Positions 12,676 through 27,200 of a stretch of 64,000 bases of DNA are shown here, piece by piece (positions within the stretch are counted from its first letter, which is position 1; the number at the start of each line of letters is the position of its first letter). Origin of the DNA: Augochlora pura (Eukaryota; Arthropoda; Insecta; Hymenoptera; Halictidae). The position numbers and the translations under genes were made by a program. The stretch is from assembly GCF_028453695.1 (NCBI RefSeq), contig NC_135774.1:15624001-15688000 (forward strand), given 5' to 3'. Below the pieces are notes generated by a model that ran no database searches, was not told where the DNA came from, and worked only from the letters and a program-made list of their open reading frames with translations.

Positions 12676-15280
12676 AATTTGCGCGCCATCGAACGCTTGA
12701 AAACGAGCATGCGCATTTACCTGATCTACGCGGCATATTCATCAGCCCCCAGTCGTTCTGTCGTCGTCGACCAAACGGTGCCCACTGATTCTCATTTTCC
12801 TCCCAGGACTCTACATGAACAGCTTCCGCTTCCGTTTCATCCAGTCGCAGTTACATTTCCGGGAAAAAATGACGGCTATGCAAGCTTCATCAGCTTTCTG
12901 CGGTCACAGCCAGCGATTCGGGGCAAACGATGCGTGAACTAGCGTGTACGTACGTCGTCCTGCAAGAAGGTACACGTCGAAAGAACAAGTACACCTGATC
13001 ACGTTTCTCTTTATACTTTACATCTACACAGTATTTGCATGGGACGATCTTCGCACGTTCGAATTTGCCGCGCGCATGCGCGCAGCCATTGTTTCGAGTT
13101 CGATCGCAACCGTTTTCGATCGACAGGATTTCACAGGTCGAGTGAAATTATTTATCGAATTTTTTTTTATCCCGGCGAATAGATCGACAGTTCAATTAAT
13201 TTTCATACGATCCTCGATAATAGTCCGACTAAAGATTAATGGTTGACGTTCGTCTACTTTCGTTCTACGATTTAGTCTTCATAGTCTGATATTTTACATA
13301 GATCAAATTGCAACGCATAAAGAAACAACGAATTTTGCAAGAGGAGCATATGAGGGTTGTGAATATTGATAGAATTGGTAATCGTAGGGGAAAAAAATGA
13401 AAAATCGAAAGAGGCTGACGGGTTTAGGTAACCGGTGCCTCGAGTCACGAATGCGAGACTTTCGAGATGGATTATTATCACAGAAGATGATAGTTTCTGA
13501 TATATGTTGGTATAATTCCGTCCCTAGTGTTACTATTGATAGTTTTAACGCAATTTTAGCGAGGAAAATTTGAATAGTCGGTGGATTTACCTTGATTATG
13601 TGCAAAGTGATTTCGAACGACGTCGCTTGGTTGAACTGAGACGCGCGCAAGCAACGGCTGTCTTTCCGTTGGAACTTTGCGCAGCTTTGTGAGACGAAGC
13701 GACACCTTCGGAAGCGATCGGAACTATTTTGCCCTCGCTCTGATTGGCTGACAGTTCGCTGCCATTTCGCAATTACGTCGCGAGATGGCAGAGATGAAAA
13801 TGCGACGGTACGAAGGAAAACTGTATTCTATACTTGGAATTATGCATAACAGAAAATCCATTCTATGTATTGATTACGTTTGTAAACGTAATCACGTAGC
13901 GACTGACATATTAATTTTGTTTAGAACTATTTATAATAAATGCCGAGATTCGTCTCCTAAAATATTTTTTTGCATCTAAATTGGTTTAATGAGAACTATC
14001 GTTAACCTCTTTCAATGGTCAATTCGAACTATTTTTCAAACCTTAACTCATTTGTTAAGCGATTTGAGCAAAATATAGCGACTAATCTAAAAGAATTAAA
14101 ATTTTTATCAAGATAATAATTTAACTCTGCATATGCATAAGTGTATCGCTAAGATTATGGCTTTTAAATGTAATTACTAGACGATAAAGATGCAACGACT
14201 TTCCTTATTTCATTATTAACTCAACGAACTCGCAATACGTACAATACAATGTTACTGAACTCTGCTTGTCGATGGTTAATATATGAAAATACGAATTGTT
14301 CTGAACATCCGCAGTCTAGTAATTATAGTTTGAATTATCACCTGATCTATCTTCTTTTTAAGACACGGAACATCGCATAAATTTAAGAATTTCATGGCCA
14401 CTGTAAAGACGTAATCTTATTCGCGAATGAGAATAGATTGTGTTTCGCCTCGTTCGATTCTTCAATACGAGTATCGAAAATCGGTTTCTATAATCGTTTA
14501 CTAATGAACATCGACGCAACTGTATCGAATTATTTTTGAATTCGCAATGGCGCGATTTGAAAATAACGATTCCTTTCGTCGACGTTCATCGATAAATGGC
14601 AAATTAATTATATTAAGTTAATTTATACCTTAGAGCTACTCAAGGTGGTGTAAAACTAGCAACATTAGTTACAGTATTTCGATAAGGCACAATATCTAGA
14701 TTTTGTACTTAACCGAGGAAAATTCTGTCGAATCATTTTGTATAACATAATTGACTAGTAACGTAACTATAATTAATATTTGCTCGTTACGCGAAGCCAT
14801 ACTCGAATTGTTATTCAAAGACCAAGTAGGTCTATGCTCAAATTGAAACGAAACTGTTTCATGATTCGTAGATACGTTACACCGTCTTGCAATTGCTTTT
14901 AAGTAATTTCGACACTATTTTGTAAGAGTAGAACATTTTCAGAAATGATAAATAGAGAAGTAATATTGAAAAGATTTTCTACACGTTTCCAATTAGCGAA
15001 CGTAGATTCGATAACGATACAACTACAACGATGGAATTAATCAATTGCATGTAAAATTAATAGGTTGCAGATGTTCGCATGTAGATATTTTTATTGAATT
15101 TGTAGACACTAAAAACAAATATCTATTTATTTGATTAAGAATACATGGTATCGAATTTTCATTACCAACAATTTTTTGTTTATATGAACACGAAATCTGC
15201 AATCTAGTAATTCTAATAAAAAGTAATATGACGTGTAGGAAAAAGTACAGGCAATGTATTCGTATGCAGTATTTCACAAT
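12676..15280 (+). other. 3' UTR of the secreted protein gene and intergenic DNA
   Basis: No coding exon is recognised here. Open frames at 12679-13246 and 13303-13650 lack splice sites or domain features and probably lie in a long 3' UTR. AATAAA at 13935-13940 is a candidate polyadenylation signal, although a separate promoter-like patch just before it (13.62-13.80 kb) complicates that. The remainder is AT-rich. Confidence 0.4.
13620..13800. promoter_or_regulatory. GC-rich promoter-like patch with inverted CCAAT box
   Basis: A GC-rich island in AT-rich DNA carries GATTGG (the reverse of CCAATC) at 13742-13747. An ATGGCAGAG start-like sequence at 13785 is followed by a possible donor (CGACG/GTACGA). 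No downstream coding exon could be joined to it, so it may drive a non-coding transcript or be an enhancer. Confidence 0.25.
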
Positions 15281-18200
15281 GTAGAGTGGTTACGGTTTAG
15301 TTGAGAGGAGCAAGTGCTCCTTTCGCGAGTTAATGACGACATCCAGATGAAAAATGCGTCCTTTGTGAAGAAAGCAGCCATGGAGACCAACATGGCGGAC
15401 GTGGAGGGCAGAAGATGTTCTTCTTGGTCTTCTAGTTTAAAATGATCAAAATGTCTCGATTACCACAGAATGCAAATTTTGATTGAAGTGAAGGGCTGGT
15501 TGCTTGTTGAGTAGCGATTTTAACCTTGAACATAAAATTGTATTTAATTAGTACATGGTCTCCATTACTAAGCAAAAATTGTTATTAATCTTAATTGTGT
15601 AATGGTATATTACAATCCTTTATCAAAATACTTTTAGGAATACAATTTAGAGATACAAAATTTGTATGGTCAATATAGCATTATAGGATCTAAAAGAGAA
15701 GAAATTTAATTGCACCTGTAGTATGCACCATCAAAAGCTCTCACTGCTCCACAGGACATGCTTTCTTCACGCAGTTCCGCTTACATATACATTTACACTA
15801 TTTACAATAATATTGTTTACAATGTTATGCTACAACTTAATATTTAATACACAGGAAGGGTAAATTATCTATAATTGTACAATGATTATCAATGTTATCA
15901 TTTTTAATAAAACTAAGTAATGTTGTAGGAAAATTTTGTTGTACTTCAATGTCATAACTCACCTCACATTCCCTAATTACAATTGTTAAATGAGTTCTTA
16001 TTTTATATTCATATTTTTATGAAGCCTGCAAATATAGAGATAACAAAAAAGAATAATACAACAGTAATAATATTAATTGTTTATTAATATTAATAATGAT
16101 TTGTGCAAAATATATCAACATTAAATTATTATCTCGAGTAATAAAATTGCCTGTACATTCACTTTTGATACACGGACATACACTTTTTTAAAATTAGCAA
16201 TTTCTTGATAAAATACACTATCATCAATAGTCACAAGTAGTCGAGCATCGGAAGACCGCGTCTCTCTTTTCTTTGTTCTCCTTTTGATAAGATACACAAG
16301 TTTTAATGTACAACTGCAGTGTATATTGTATAACTGAACGGCACAGTGATCGAGTGAACGAATAGCTATGTTTGTGTCTGTAACAGCATCTTCTCAAAAT
16401 TATTCACAAAAACAGAGACGTCAAGACTCCAACGAAATCTGTAGAATTAGGATAAGAATGTAGATAGCATCATCTTGATGCTTACATTATTATCCGTCAG
16501 TATGTTTGAAACCTTATAGTTTGCCTGAATGTCTGAAGCATTGTGGTTGAATCGATGCAAAATGCTGATTCGTATTTCCGGATTGTGGCTATGACTGCAC
16601 GCAGTCTGAATGTTACAAAGGAGTGTCACTTTCTTCCACTACCACGCACGAACTTCCTGTTCAGTTTAACAACAGTCTCTTTCACGCACAGGTTTAACGA
16701 ACAGAAAATTTAACATTGACAAAATATATCCACAATATAAAAAAACTGTATTTTTGTCAGCTTGGTATTTATCTATATATACATATGATGATATATGTAT
16801 ATATATATATGTATATATATATTATATCATTTATAGCGATATACAAATAAAAGTGAATCAGTAAAAAATATATACCTAAGATAATAAGAATAACATAAAA
16901 ATTAGAACTCGAGCCATGTACCCTCGTGCGTGGTGAATCAATGCCTTGTACCAATTTAACATCGTACTTTTAATGTCGTCAACACCTTTGCACTGTACAG
17001 GAACACCGCTACAATATTTAACATTTTACAACTTTTCGTTTCATCGTTTTACCGAGTAGCCTAAAGATCAGGTAAAAAATAAGGCCTAGCATTTTTGTTC
17101 TCATTCTTCTATGTGTATATACGTACATATGCACTCAATTGATAGCACATTCATACATACATGCACATACATATGTACAAGTATGTGTCCATACATACAA
17201 ATTTTATGTATAATACACGATTTTTTCCGTGAAGAGTGATTACGATTAGTCCGCAATAAAATAAGAGAAGTAAGTTATTAAAAACTTCTAACGAAAACTG
17301 TTTTTGTACATACAGTGCTTCGGATAACAATTTCCTCCATTACCAGAAGAGCTGCAAAAACTATTACACTATGTCCCGTATGGAAAAGACTTTCGTAAAA
17401 TTTTTATTGTTTCAACAAGGTATACAATTTTCAATAAGTTGCTCTGATCCGCGCTTAAACGCATACGATTATCTGTTCAAACTCTCTACTGTTTCGCTAT
17501 AAATAATAGTTTCAATTGACAACGAAATCTAATACTTTTAGTGAGAATCTCACAATTGTACAAAAATAAAATATTTGATGAAATAAAACTGAGTGAATCT
17601 GCGATCTGCACTTACGTTCAATAATTACGTTAAGGTAGTATATATCCTGTCTAAATTGATTAAGATTACATAAAATATCAAAAGTTTTCTTCTAACTTTA
17701 CTCTCTTATGTAAAATCCTACTCGAAGTATGCGTATCTAATATGATGGTAAATGAGTCGTTGTAGAAAAAAAACGTTACGTTTAATCATTTTATATTACC
17801 TGATCACAAGCTTATATCCGATACAATTGGAAATATCGCATGTCTATATCGTCCTTAACGTTTAATCCGCGAATTTCATATTTATAACTATAATGAATCT
17901 TTGTAAATCTTTATATAAATAGCAATTTATCGAGACAGCGATATTTCCATTAGCATCACACCATTATCCGTACCTGTACAATTAAAGAACCGAACGTTAT
18001 TTTGCCACAGTCGATTCCAATGAGCTTAACAAATAATGATGATTCTCTCGCAACCAATTCACTATCTTCGGCCACGATCTTCATCAGCAAAACAAGACGT
18101 TCTTATAGTGGTTCGTGTACGCGAAACGCGGGCCAAGAATCAGTCTCATTTTTGCCCTCAATTCGCGATTATCTTATCTAATTATTAACAAAAAAAGTTT

Positions 18201-18286
18201 CCACGAGTACGAGATTATCGAAACGAGCTCTCAGTAATAATCATATATTCTCAAAGAATAGTAAAGAAATTATAAGGGATGTAAGA
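15281..18286. other. AT-rich stretch: Sin3A 3' UTR and intergenic DNA
   Basis: It lies downstream of the distal Sin3A stop on the minus strand. No coding exon is recognised. TTTATT at 17403-17408 (AATAAA on the minus strand) is one candidate poly(A) signal for the long Sin3A transcript. A CAACATGGCGGAC motif at 15388-15400 resembles YY1-type promoter elements. A (TA)n microsatellite occupies about 16779-16825. Confidence 0.45.
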
Positions 18287-21200
18287 TTATACACATGGTT
18301 CCGTTAGAAGGTCAGGTTGCAAGCGTTCGACTCGATAACGATTGTATTGTCGGTAAGGTGATCTCGTTTGGTCATTGTCTGTGATCACTCGTGTTTTGTG
18401 AGGGATTAAATTCTCGTAACGACCCATTAACCAGTCTTGACATAACCGATGCTGTATGTCTGCAACGTTTTTAGATGCCCAGGACGCCAACCACTGATGA
18501 AACTTTGAATTTAAATGTTTCGTCACGGCTGGATGGCACTATTAAAAAAAAATACATGTTAAAAATGTCTTCAGATGTTAATAAAATTTTGGAAGCCATT
18601 GAAGAACTCAATAAGCTACAAGACTGACATTTCAATTTCAATAACTTCCAAGATTAAGAATCACAGAATATAATGATTAAATTTACCTCTCTGGCACGAT
18701 TAAACGAGTTCTGTTTGTAAAGGAATGCTTCCTTGCTAGCAACATAAAGCATTTGGTAACTGTTGGGATTAAATCTGCATTGTGTTTCATCAGAATTAAT
18801 AATGTCAGAAGTATCTCCAGAATCTGCTAATCTCAAGCCAGCAGGTCGTTTGAGAAGTGCATCGACAGTATCAAGTGCCTTATCTTTGTCTGTTGCTCTG
18901 GAACAGAACGGAATGATTAGTGAAAAATATAAAAACTAAAAACTAAAAATATAAAAGAATGTACTGATAAACACTTACTCTGTACCCTTTTCAGGATTGT
19001 TAGTGTTAGGTATAGATGCCGACATCATTCTTGCAGCCCTTTTCCTCCATTGTCTTACATTACGATATAGAAATACAGGCTTACGTCCTGCCAAGATTCT
19101 GCCTAAAGAACTCCAACCATTTCCATCCATCTACAACAATCGTTTCATGTTACTTTTTCTACAAGGAAAAATTTTTAAGAAGCAATTACAAATATTAATA
19201 ACATTATCCGCTGAACTATAATAGAATATAAAATTAGTACTATGTATAATATACTTAATGTAAAAATCTTATTATGGCACAATTTTTTAAAAATTTATTA
19301 CAGCATTGTGCAAGTATTTTGTTTTATGCTTTTAAGCATCATTTTGTGTTCCATTTCTGTAAGTAATCAAAATTAATCAAATTTTAAAATGATAAAATCT
19401 AGAAGAAATATACAAATAAATTGTATCAATAATATAATTGAGTTGACAAAAATCTTCTATGTAAAAAAGTCTACACAGTAGTTGGAACAAACTTATAAAA
19501 AATTACAATAAAAAAATGGAAGCGATATTTATTCCTGATTCTATTATTTTTAATTCTTTTTTAAGCGTTACTTGCCATTGTGTGATTTTAATTGCACAAT
19601 AGCATGTAGTTTATCACATACACATCAATAAAGTTTCATTTTACAAATAAAGTTTACCAATAATTAATTTGGAATTATATGGATAGGTCAGAAGGATATA
19701 TCTGATGAGTTAACATAAAATTGTTATAATTAATACAGGTATTCTTCTGTGTAAAAAAGCAAAAATGTTTAAAACAATAATTCCAAAAGAAAACTGGCTG
19801 TCTATTGTTTTACTATTTTTTCGTAAACTATCGATATTATGTTAAATTGCTACAGCTAACAATAATTATAATATCATGGAAACTTATATTTATCTTCAGT
19901 ATCAATATCAATAATATTGAACAATAATAAAACAATAATAGAGTCACATTAACGAAATTAACGCAAAGCACAAGAAAAAATAATTTTGTCAAATACAATT
20001 TATGGTATTTATGCACTCTTTGACGATCAATGAATATGTGAGTATGAAAAGCATAAAAAAGAAAAAAGTATCAACATAATAGTTATTAAACAGTTTATTA
20101 ATAGTAAGCTGTAGACTTGATTATTTTTTAAATATAGATGTGTTAGAAAAGAGATATATTACTCTCAATATTTCTCAACGTTCAATACTCAAACAAACGT
20201 GACAAAATATTGAAACAATAATAAGCAGAACAAATCGGAGCTAAATAAGAAAATATCTAAAACCAAAAAAAAAAAATCAGATGAGGATAAACATAAAATT
20301 TCGACATCTGAATTAAATGCTTATGATTGTCAGTTATTTAAATGTAATAGTAATAAAAAATATTATCAGTTCAGTTTCTTGTCGTTTTTTGTCAACAGCG
20401 CAGGCAAAGCACTGTTCTTAATCTTTTTAATAAAAAATGGAGAATCAAAGTAATAAATTTAGTGGTACAAAATGATGTTAGACAATAATGTTTAAAAGCA
20501 TTGTTCATGTATTTCAATATCTCTCTTCTATACAATATTATTGTTATCTATCATTATATGTATATTTGTTTCATATACAGATTACAGTTACAAAATATAT
20601 ATATATATTTATGTATATATATATATATGTCTTATATATATATATATAGAGTTTAAAATTCACTGCGTAAAGTGAAAACGGAGATATGAGCTTATAACAA
20701 TCACATAAAATCTGTCTGCACATTCGACCTCATAGTGTCTCAGGTGAAACTATATTACAAATTGTCACAGTAAACGTTTAAATCAGATGATTTGTGGCAA
20801 GAATAACATATATGCATATGTATATCGTTAAATTAATGAAATTTTATGCCACGTGATCTAATAAAAACGTATTCAACTGTTTAAACGAACGAAAAATATA
20901 TATAAATTACACGTACTATGGTACGTGTATTACTCTCTCTCTCTTTCAGTTTCTATGTATATATATACATATGCATATATATATATATATAAATAGCGCT
21001 TAAAATTCCGTAATGCAAAGCTTTGTGAGAAAAATGCATGTTTACATTTTGTACAAAATACGATGGTGTTATTTTTTCTCAATGGAGGAAACAACATTGC
21101 GAACACTGTCATCCGAAAATCCACTCTGGTCACAAAAGTATATGCAATATATATACATATATATATACTGTACAAAACACTATAACGGAGAGAAACTAAG

Positions 21201-24200
21201 AAACGGAGTACCTGTTGCCTAATAAAATATACAAAAACATATATCTCGACGTCAAACAATAAAATTAGCAGGACATTTTACCAATGGCTTGTTAAAAAGA
21301 ACACCTAATGTGATTTGTTAAACGTGACATAGGTTTTGTTTCTTTTTTTAAAAAAAAAAGCACATTTCAAACATGAAATCGACAAGCTCACAAAATCGTC
21401 GAGACCTACAGCAAGTAATGAGTGATCGTTTCAATCAAAATTACTTCGACGGCGACACCGAGGCAGACACACCAGCTAACTCTGTAATTATTAACAATTC
21501 TTATCACTGAAAATGATCGACATCTCCAGAATAGAACTCCGTACCGTTCCCTCGAGGGAAAAATATAAAATTACACAAATGAAAATTCATTTAGGAGTAC
21601 CGAAAAAGGACCTTCTTGTGCAAAAGCAACTGCATTAAACCGAAACGAGCTGAAACTGTGAAACCTTTGGCAAATATTCGAACTGTCTCCCATATGATAT
21701 CGACATTTTATACTGTTACGTACCACAAACGAAGCTGTGAATGAAGTGACTCTCTATTTACATGCTACAGTATATAAACTTTGCTTCGCTACTTATTACA
21801 TTAATATATACACAGCAAAGTTGTTCATAAGTTATAATACATGATTCACAATGGTGTAACAGTTTGAGCCAGGAACACGCTTGATCCACGCCATGATACA
21901 GTATTTCCAGTTCTAGTTTGCTACTGTCACATTCGTCAAACCAGTAAACTTGGTCCTGAGAACGTAACAAACGATATTGCACTAACTGTTATATTTCAAG
22001 AGCAACTGATTCAATTCGCCCGAAAGTCATGAATGACCATTTCAAAATATGATCTCTAACACCAAAGTGCTGTAGAATTTAACACGGTGACTACCATAAG
22101 GATCGATTTGGCCAATGTTAGAATAACTGCACTAATAGATTAAGTACTGAATAATTAGAATACTAAATTCTTGATTTTTTTTATCATTAAACAAGTAATT
22201 CTAATTTTATCGAATTTTTGTGACTGCTGTGTTGGTCGCCAACGTGTTAAATGTACTGTTAATATACCCCACTTGAAAGATAATGATCTTATCAGATATT
22301 CATGAGAAAGTATGGCTTATCCGTTTGAATGTGATCGAAGTGCATTGAGAATGTTACATGCCATGGTAATTATGCATCCTCTTTTCACATTTGTTGCTGT
22401 CAACGAGAAATTTTGTTGGTCTGAAGCAAGATGAACAATTGTAATTACTGGAACTACTGCATGGACAGAATATGACGTGAATGTAATATGTGCTCGCTAG
22501 CCGATATCCATAGTACATTTCCAAAGGCTTCACTAACGATCCGAATATGACAGTGAATATTAGAATTTTACAAGTTCATGATGTACACTACCAGACGACC
22601 TATGTTTGCGTATCAAAAAACATATATACAAATTTATATCAAATATTTACATTCCTTTTTAAATTCTATCTCATTTATAAATTCTAGGAATTACGATCTT
22701 ATCTAGTTATAATTAATAAGTGTGATGAAAATGAAAGAAACATTAAGAATTGACCGATATCAAATGTTACGTTCGTTTAAACTAATGTAATTTTCTTTTT
22801 TACAATTCATTATGGCACTACTCGTATGACTTCATTTGTGTATGCCGTGTCCCCTTAATTGTTTCGTTTGTACATTTTTTCGATCCGTGTTACACGTTAT
22901 TTTTTCACTACTAGTTCACTCCCACAACTACGTCTTTCTAGTTTAGCTTTAGCCTCTGTTCTTCTAATGAAACGCGCGAGGTGGGCAATAACGGTGATAG
23001 TACGATAATGGACAATAGATTAATGTACACATAAAATTTTTCCTTGTTATCACTTCGTTGACCCGACTAATTTCACTTCATATCTATCATGTTCTCAACA
23101 TGAAAGCAAGTCATTTTCAATAAATCTTGGAATCTCTCTTTTTATAAGCTTTAAAAGCTTCTGTGATTCCTTGTATATCAGGATGTATAAAATTAACTTT
23201 TAGAAACATAAATATAAAATAAACAAGAACGACCTTGGATAACCATGAGATAAATAAATATTAAAATTAAGATAAAATTTAAATAGACAAAAATAAAACA
23301 AGAGAAAACATAGAACTTTTGTGTTAGTTCAAACATCGTGCGTTCAACCATCGAAATGTATTTTAAATACTCATCGACCCTAAAAGCGTAAAAATAATAA
23401 CTTTGAGTAAAAGAAAAATATCACCACATCGATAAGGAAAATCCTGAAGAATGATTACACGGACCAACAAGTCAACCTAGAAGCTGTTCACATCGTACAA
23501 AAAAACGATGAAGCAAAGCAATTACAGAAAATCGACGATCGATACAGCAACAGCGGTAGCATGTTTGCGAATGCTCTTGACAATCTTCAGTGTTGGAGAT
23601 TTGAAAGAATTACTACTCAGATTATCGTTGTCCTATTATAAGTCGATATTTAAAATATAGAAATATAATTTATAACACGTTATATAACGTCTAATGGTGT
23701 AGCAAACACACCAAAAGTGTGAGCGAATATATTATATAGAATAAAGAATGGGAGATTTCGTTTGTGTAGTGCACTATCTTGCGAGAATTTTCACTTAATT
23801 TACAGCACCACGTTGGACGCACTGAGATGGAAATCATGTACTTCTCTTATCTCCTTAAATATTACGAAAATAAATATATATGACCTCCGGTTTTGCATTT
23901 TCTGCGATTAAAAGAATATTAGTTCATTCTGTTTATATGTATACAAACTTCTGCGATTTCTATGCAACGACAAGTATGTGAACCAGTGCTCTGACCTTAT
24001 TCGCATAATAAAGCGTTGATGATAGCAGATCATGACCACGTAGCTTCCTCATATTAGCAAACAACAGAGATAGATACATGTATATGTATATATACGTATG
24101 TATAAAATATATTTATATATATATATATATATACACATATATCCATACACACATATATATGTATGTTGCAACATTGTTTGATTTCTAAAATATTCTTCTG

Positions 24201-27200
24201 TTTTGTTTGTTTATAAAGAAGTCAACAAAGATTTTTTTGAAGACTGATTCTGTGGAATAATTCCTGACTGCGATTTAAAACGTTCACGCACGAATGCCTC
24301 CTTTCCGTATCAAATAACGATCACACGAAATAATACAGAGAAGAAAGTTTTGATAAGAAACTTTCGTTCTTTGGAACATTTAGTTGTACACTGAATGGTA
24401 ACCGTACAACTCCAATCACAGACATCAAATTACGAATGAACGTAAACTTCAACGTTGGCAATGATTTATGAAAAGGGATGTGGATCCTATACCTTCTTGC
24501 TAATGTCAGTGTTCTTGCGCTTTCTGCCCCTCCCCCCCCTTGCTGCCTGGTCGTTACTCACAGGATGATTGGTTGTCGGCTCATTGTCTGTTAAGGTCGG
24601 GGTGTCTTTCGGACTAGTCTGACCAGCTGGAGCAGAAAACCTCTCAACATACGTAGACCATTTTTCAGATACTGTAACTCCTTCCCTTTCTCTTTCCCTA
24701 CAACTGTTGTCCATCGCCTCATCACCTTCCGTATCCAATAATTCCATTGTCATTTTGCAGTTCTTTTTATACTGTAACAAGAAAAAATTCATATTTTCAC
24801 AACATTCGTCGCCTACATAGTAAAATTCTTTTAAAATTTTATTCACATCTAATGCATGCTGCTAAATTGCAGATATGCAAACAAAAAACAAAAAGTGTGT
24901 TCTAAAAAACTGAGGTCTTGGAAATCATCTAAATTAATGAACATAAACAAAACAGAATTATTGAAAAAATAGATTTAACATTTAATAGAAATTAAATTAA
25001 TTTTATATACTTACTATGTATATTTTAAAACAATTTTCATCTGCCATGGCTTTCTCAGCTTTTCGTTGATACGCCATTTCTGCACCAAGTCTCATGTATG
25101 CGGTAGCACATAAACCACCCGCACCATTGCTTTCTTTTGGTTGTCGTTGTTCTCGTTGAAACAATTCCATACATTGTTGACATATAGGATCCGAAACCAA
25201 ATGCTGCAACTAAACATTTCATAGTTTCATTTAAAGATTACAAGTAACATACTTCTACATATTTGAAGATACAAAAAATGTATACTCACTTGTCTTACTG
25301 CGTATGTTACAACTTTGTCTAACGTGAAGGCAATATACGCGTGAATACCGAACATTTCCCGCAAAGTGTCCTCATAAGCAGTGCTTTCCATGTTACCGTC
25401 TAGGACATTTTTAACCATATCCAGAAATGCAGGATAGTAATCCTCGATTTCAATTTCGTCTGTATCAAAAATATTACATTAGTTTATGATTAAATACATC
25501 ACATATTATATTACAATAAACCCCCCGCCCATAGTGCTGTTATCGAGCTTGTTCTAAAAGAAGAGTACTTGATGGAAATAAAAATAGTAGTCCTATTATA
25601 TGGGACCTCACTATACTTTTGCACATGAAGTACCAATATAATACTTACTTTTGGGTTTTAATCTTAAAGCAACAGCTGTACTCTCCTTCCGTTGCTGTTT
25701 GTACCGTGATTCCTCTTCAGCAAGTGCGACAGCCCTCTCGTACATCTTTGTCAATCTTTCACAGAGGATATGGTGTAACCTCAAGAAGAGGTACCAATTG
25801 TTACTGCCCATGAAGAGCGTATACGCTTCCTCTGGATCATTCGACAAGGCATGGATGGGTAATTTAATGTCTGGTTCAGTTTTAATCGATGTGGAAGACG
25901 GAATCGGAGACACTGGCGCCTTATTCCTATTCGCTTGGAGCCCACCACCCAACGGCGAAGTATTCATTGTCACCGATTGGGAATTACTACACGCTGCCAC
26001 ATTCAAATCTTCTTTTTCATCTGTTAAAATCATATGAATAGCATCGTATCATTTTATCATATAAATACATTTTGTTAACACTAGAAGTACCGATAATCAA
26101 AATGTTTAATTTAATAACGTTAAAAAAGCAAATGAAATTTTGATTTGTCCAACAGTTGTACATACTTTAATCTTCGTCTGACACTAGAGTCAGTTTTGAT
26201 CAAAAAGGTATACAGAAAAATTAAAGAACTTTACTTACCATCTTCGTCTCTCTCATCGTCGCTAAGTTCTTGGCGTGGATGAAAGAAAAGATCAGGTATA
26301 AAATGCTTCAATAAAAGCTTTATTCGTTGCTTGTCTTCTTTGTGGATGGCCGTCTGACGCTTTACATGATGAATTAGAAGATTAGCGGCATCATCCAAAA
26401 CAGATTTGTCCTTGTAGGGTAGCACAAGGTGTGGACCGCTATTGTTCTGCCCGTCCCCGGTGCCATCGTCCACTTGTTCATGTCTCTCGTCGTACAGTGT
26501 CTCGATCTCGTTAAATAAACTTTTAGATCTTAGCGCCTTCACGTCGCTTTGTTTGAAGTTGATACCCTGATGGTCCAAGGATTTCAGGTAGTATTTTTCG
26601 TTTTGTTCTCTCCAGATTTTGTTGAAACCTTTTTGAGCCTCCCGCCATTCTTCTTCTTTACTTTTTAATCGCCGGAGAACCACAGGTACCGCCACTACGG
26701 GATTCCTCTTAAGGCCTTCTATGATATCGGCAGCCTTATCACCGTATATCCTCTTCAAGGCTCTTTGATGAATCGTAGGAGAACAACCACCAAGGCAATC
26801 GTCAAGCTTGAACTTTTGCAGTTCTTCTTGACTCATTCTACTCATTTTCTTATGAACTCCCTCGAGTACCCTGATCGTGGACGCATTTGTTTCTATTACA
26901 CCATCCAGCTCGAATCTTTCATCCTCGCAACGGTAAATAAATTCCTCGTATTGGGTTTTCCTATATTAATTTCATTAAAAAATTGTGTAAAATACGCATT
27001 CATCGTGGGAACAAGTGAACGCAGGGTGTTCACGCATTTACTAGTCATTGATAAATGAAAGAAAAAAAATGAAACTATTTTATTATAAGAGTGTGAACAC
27101 CCTGTACATAACAGCAGAAATACAAACCTCGATGTTACGAATGTACTGTCTTCGGACCAAGTCGGAAACGACACCCATGTGTCGTTGAGAACCTCTTTAC

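Larger units (their letters stand above)
19131..24561 (-). other. Sin3A: 5.4-kb last large intron of Sin3A, rich in (TA)n and (CT)n repeats
   Basis: No coding exon is recognised inside it. It would include the 3' UTR of the short Sin3A isoform. Dinucleotide tracts occur at about 20595-20650, 20932-20991, 21140-21170 and 24076-24165, all built on TATATA/TATGTA units. Confidence 0.65.

Noticed and set aside
13303..13650. 115-codon minus-strand ORF
   Set aside because: No acceptor/donor partners and no family-like sequence.
18287..19130. An independent 204-aa gene with ATG at 19130
   Set aside because: The phases match the Sin3A donor at 24562 and the motifs match the Sin3A C-terminus. The ATG directly follows an acceptor (TTGTAG), so it is an internal codon.
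26075..26170. Possible piggyBac-type end (TTAACACTAGAA) in a Sin3A intron
   Set aside because: Only one end is plausible. The second CACTAGAG nearby is a direct, not inverted, copy and is not next to TTAA.
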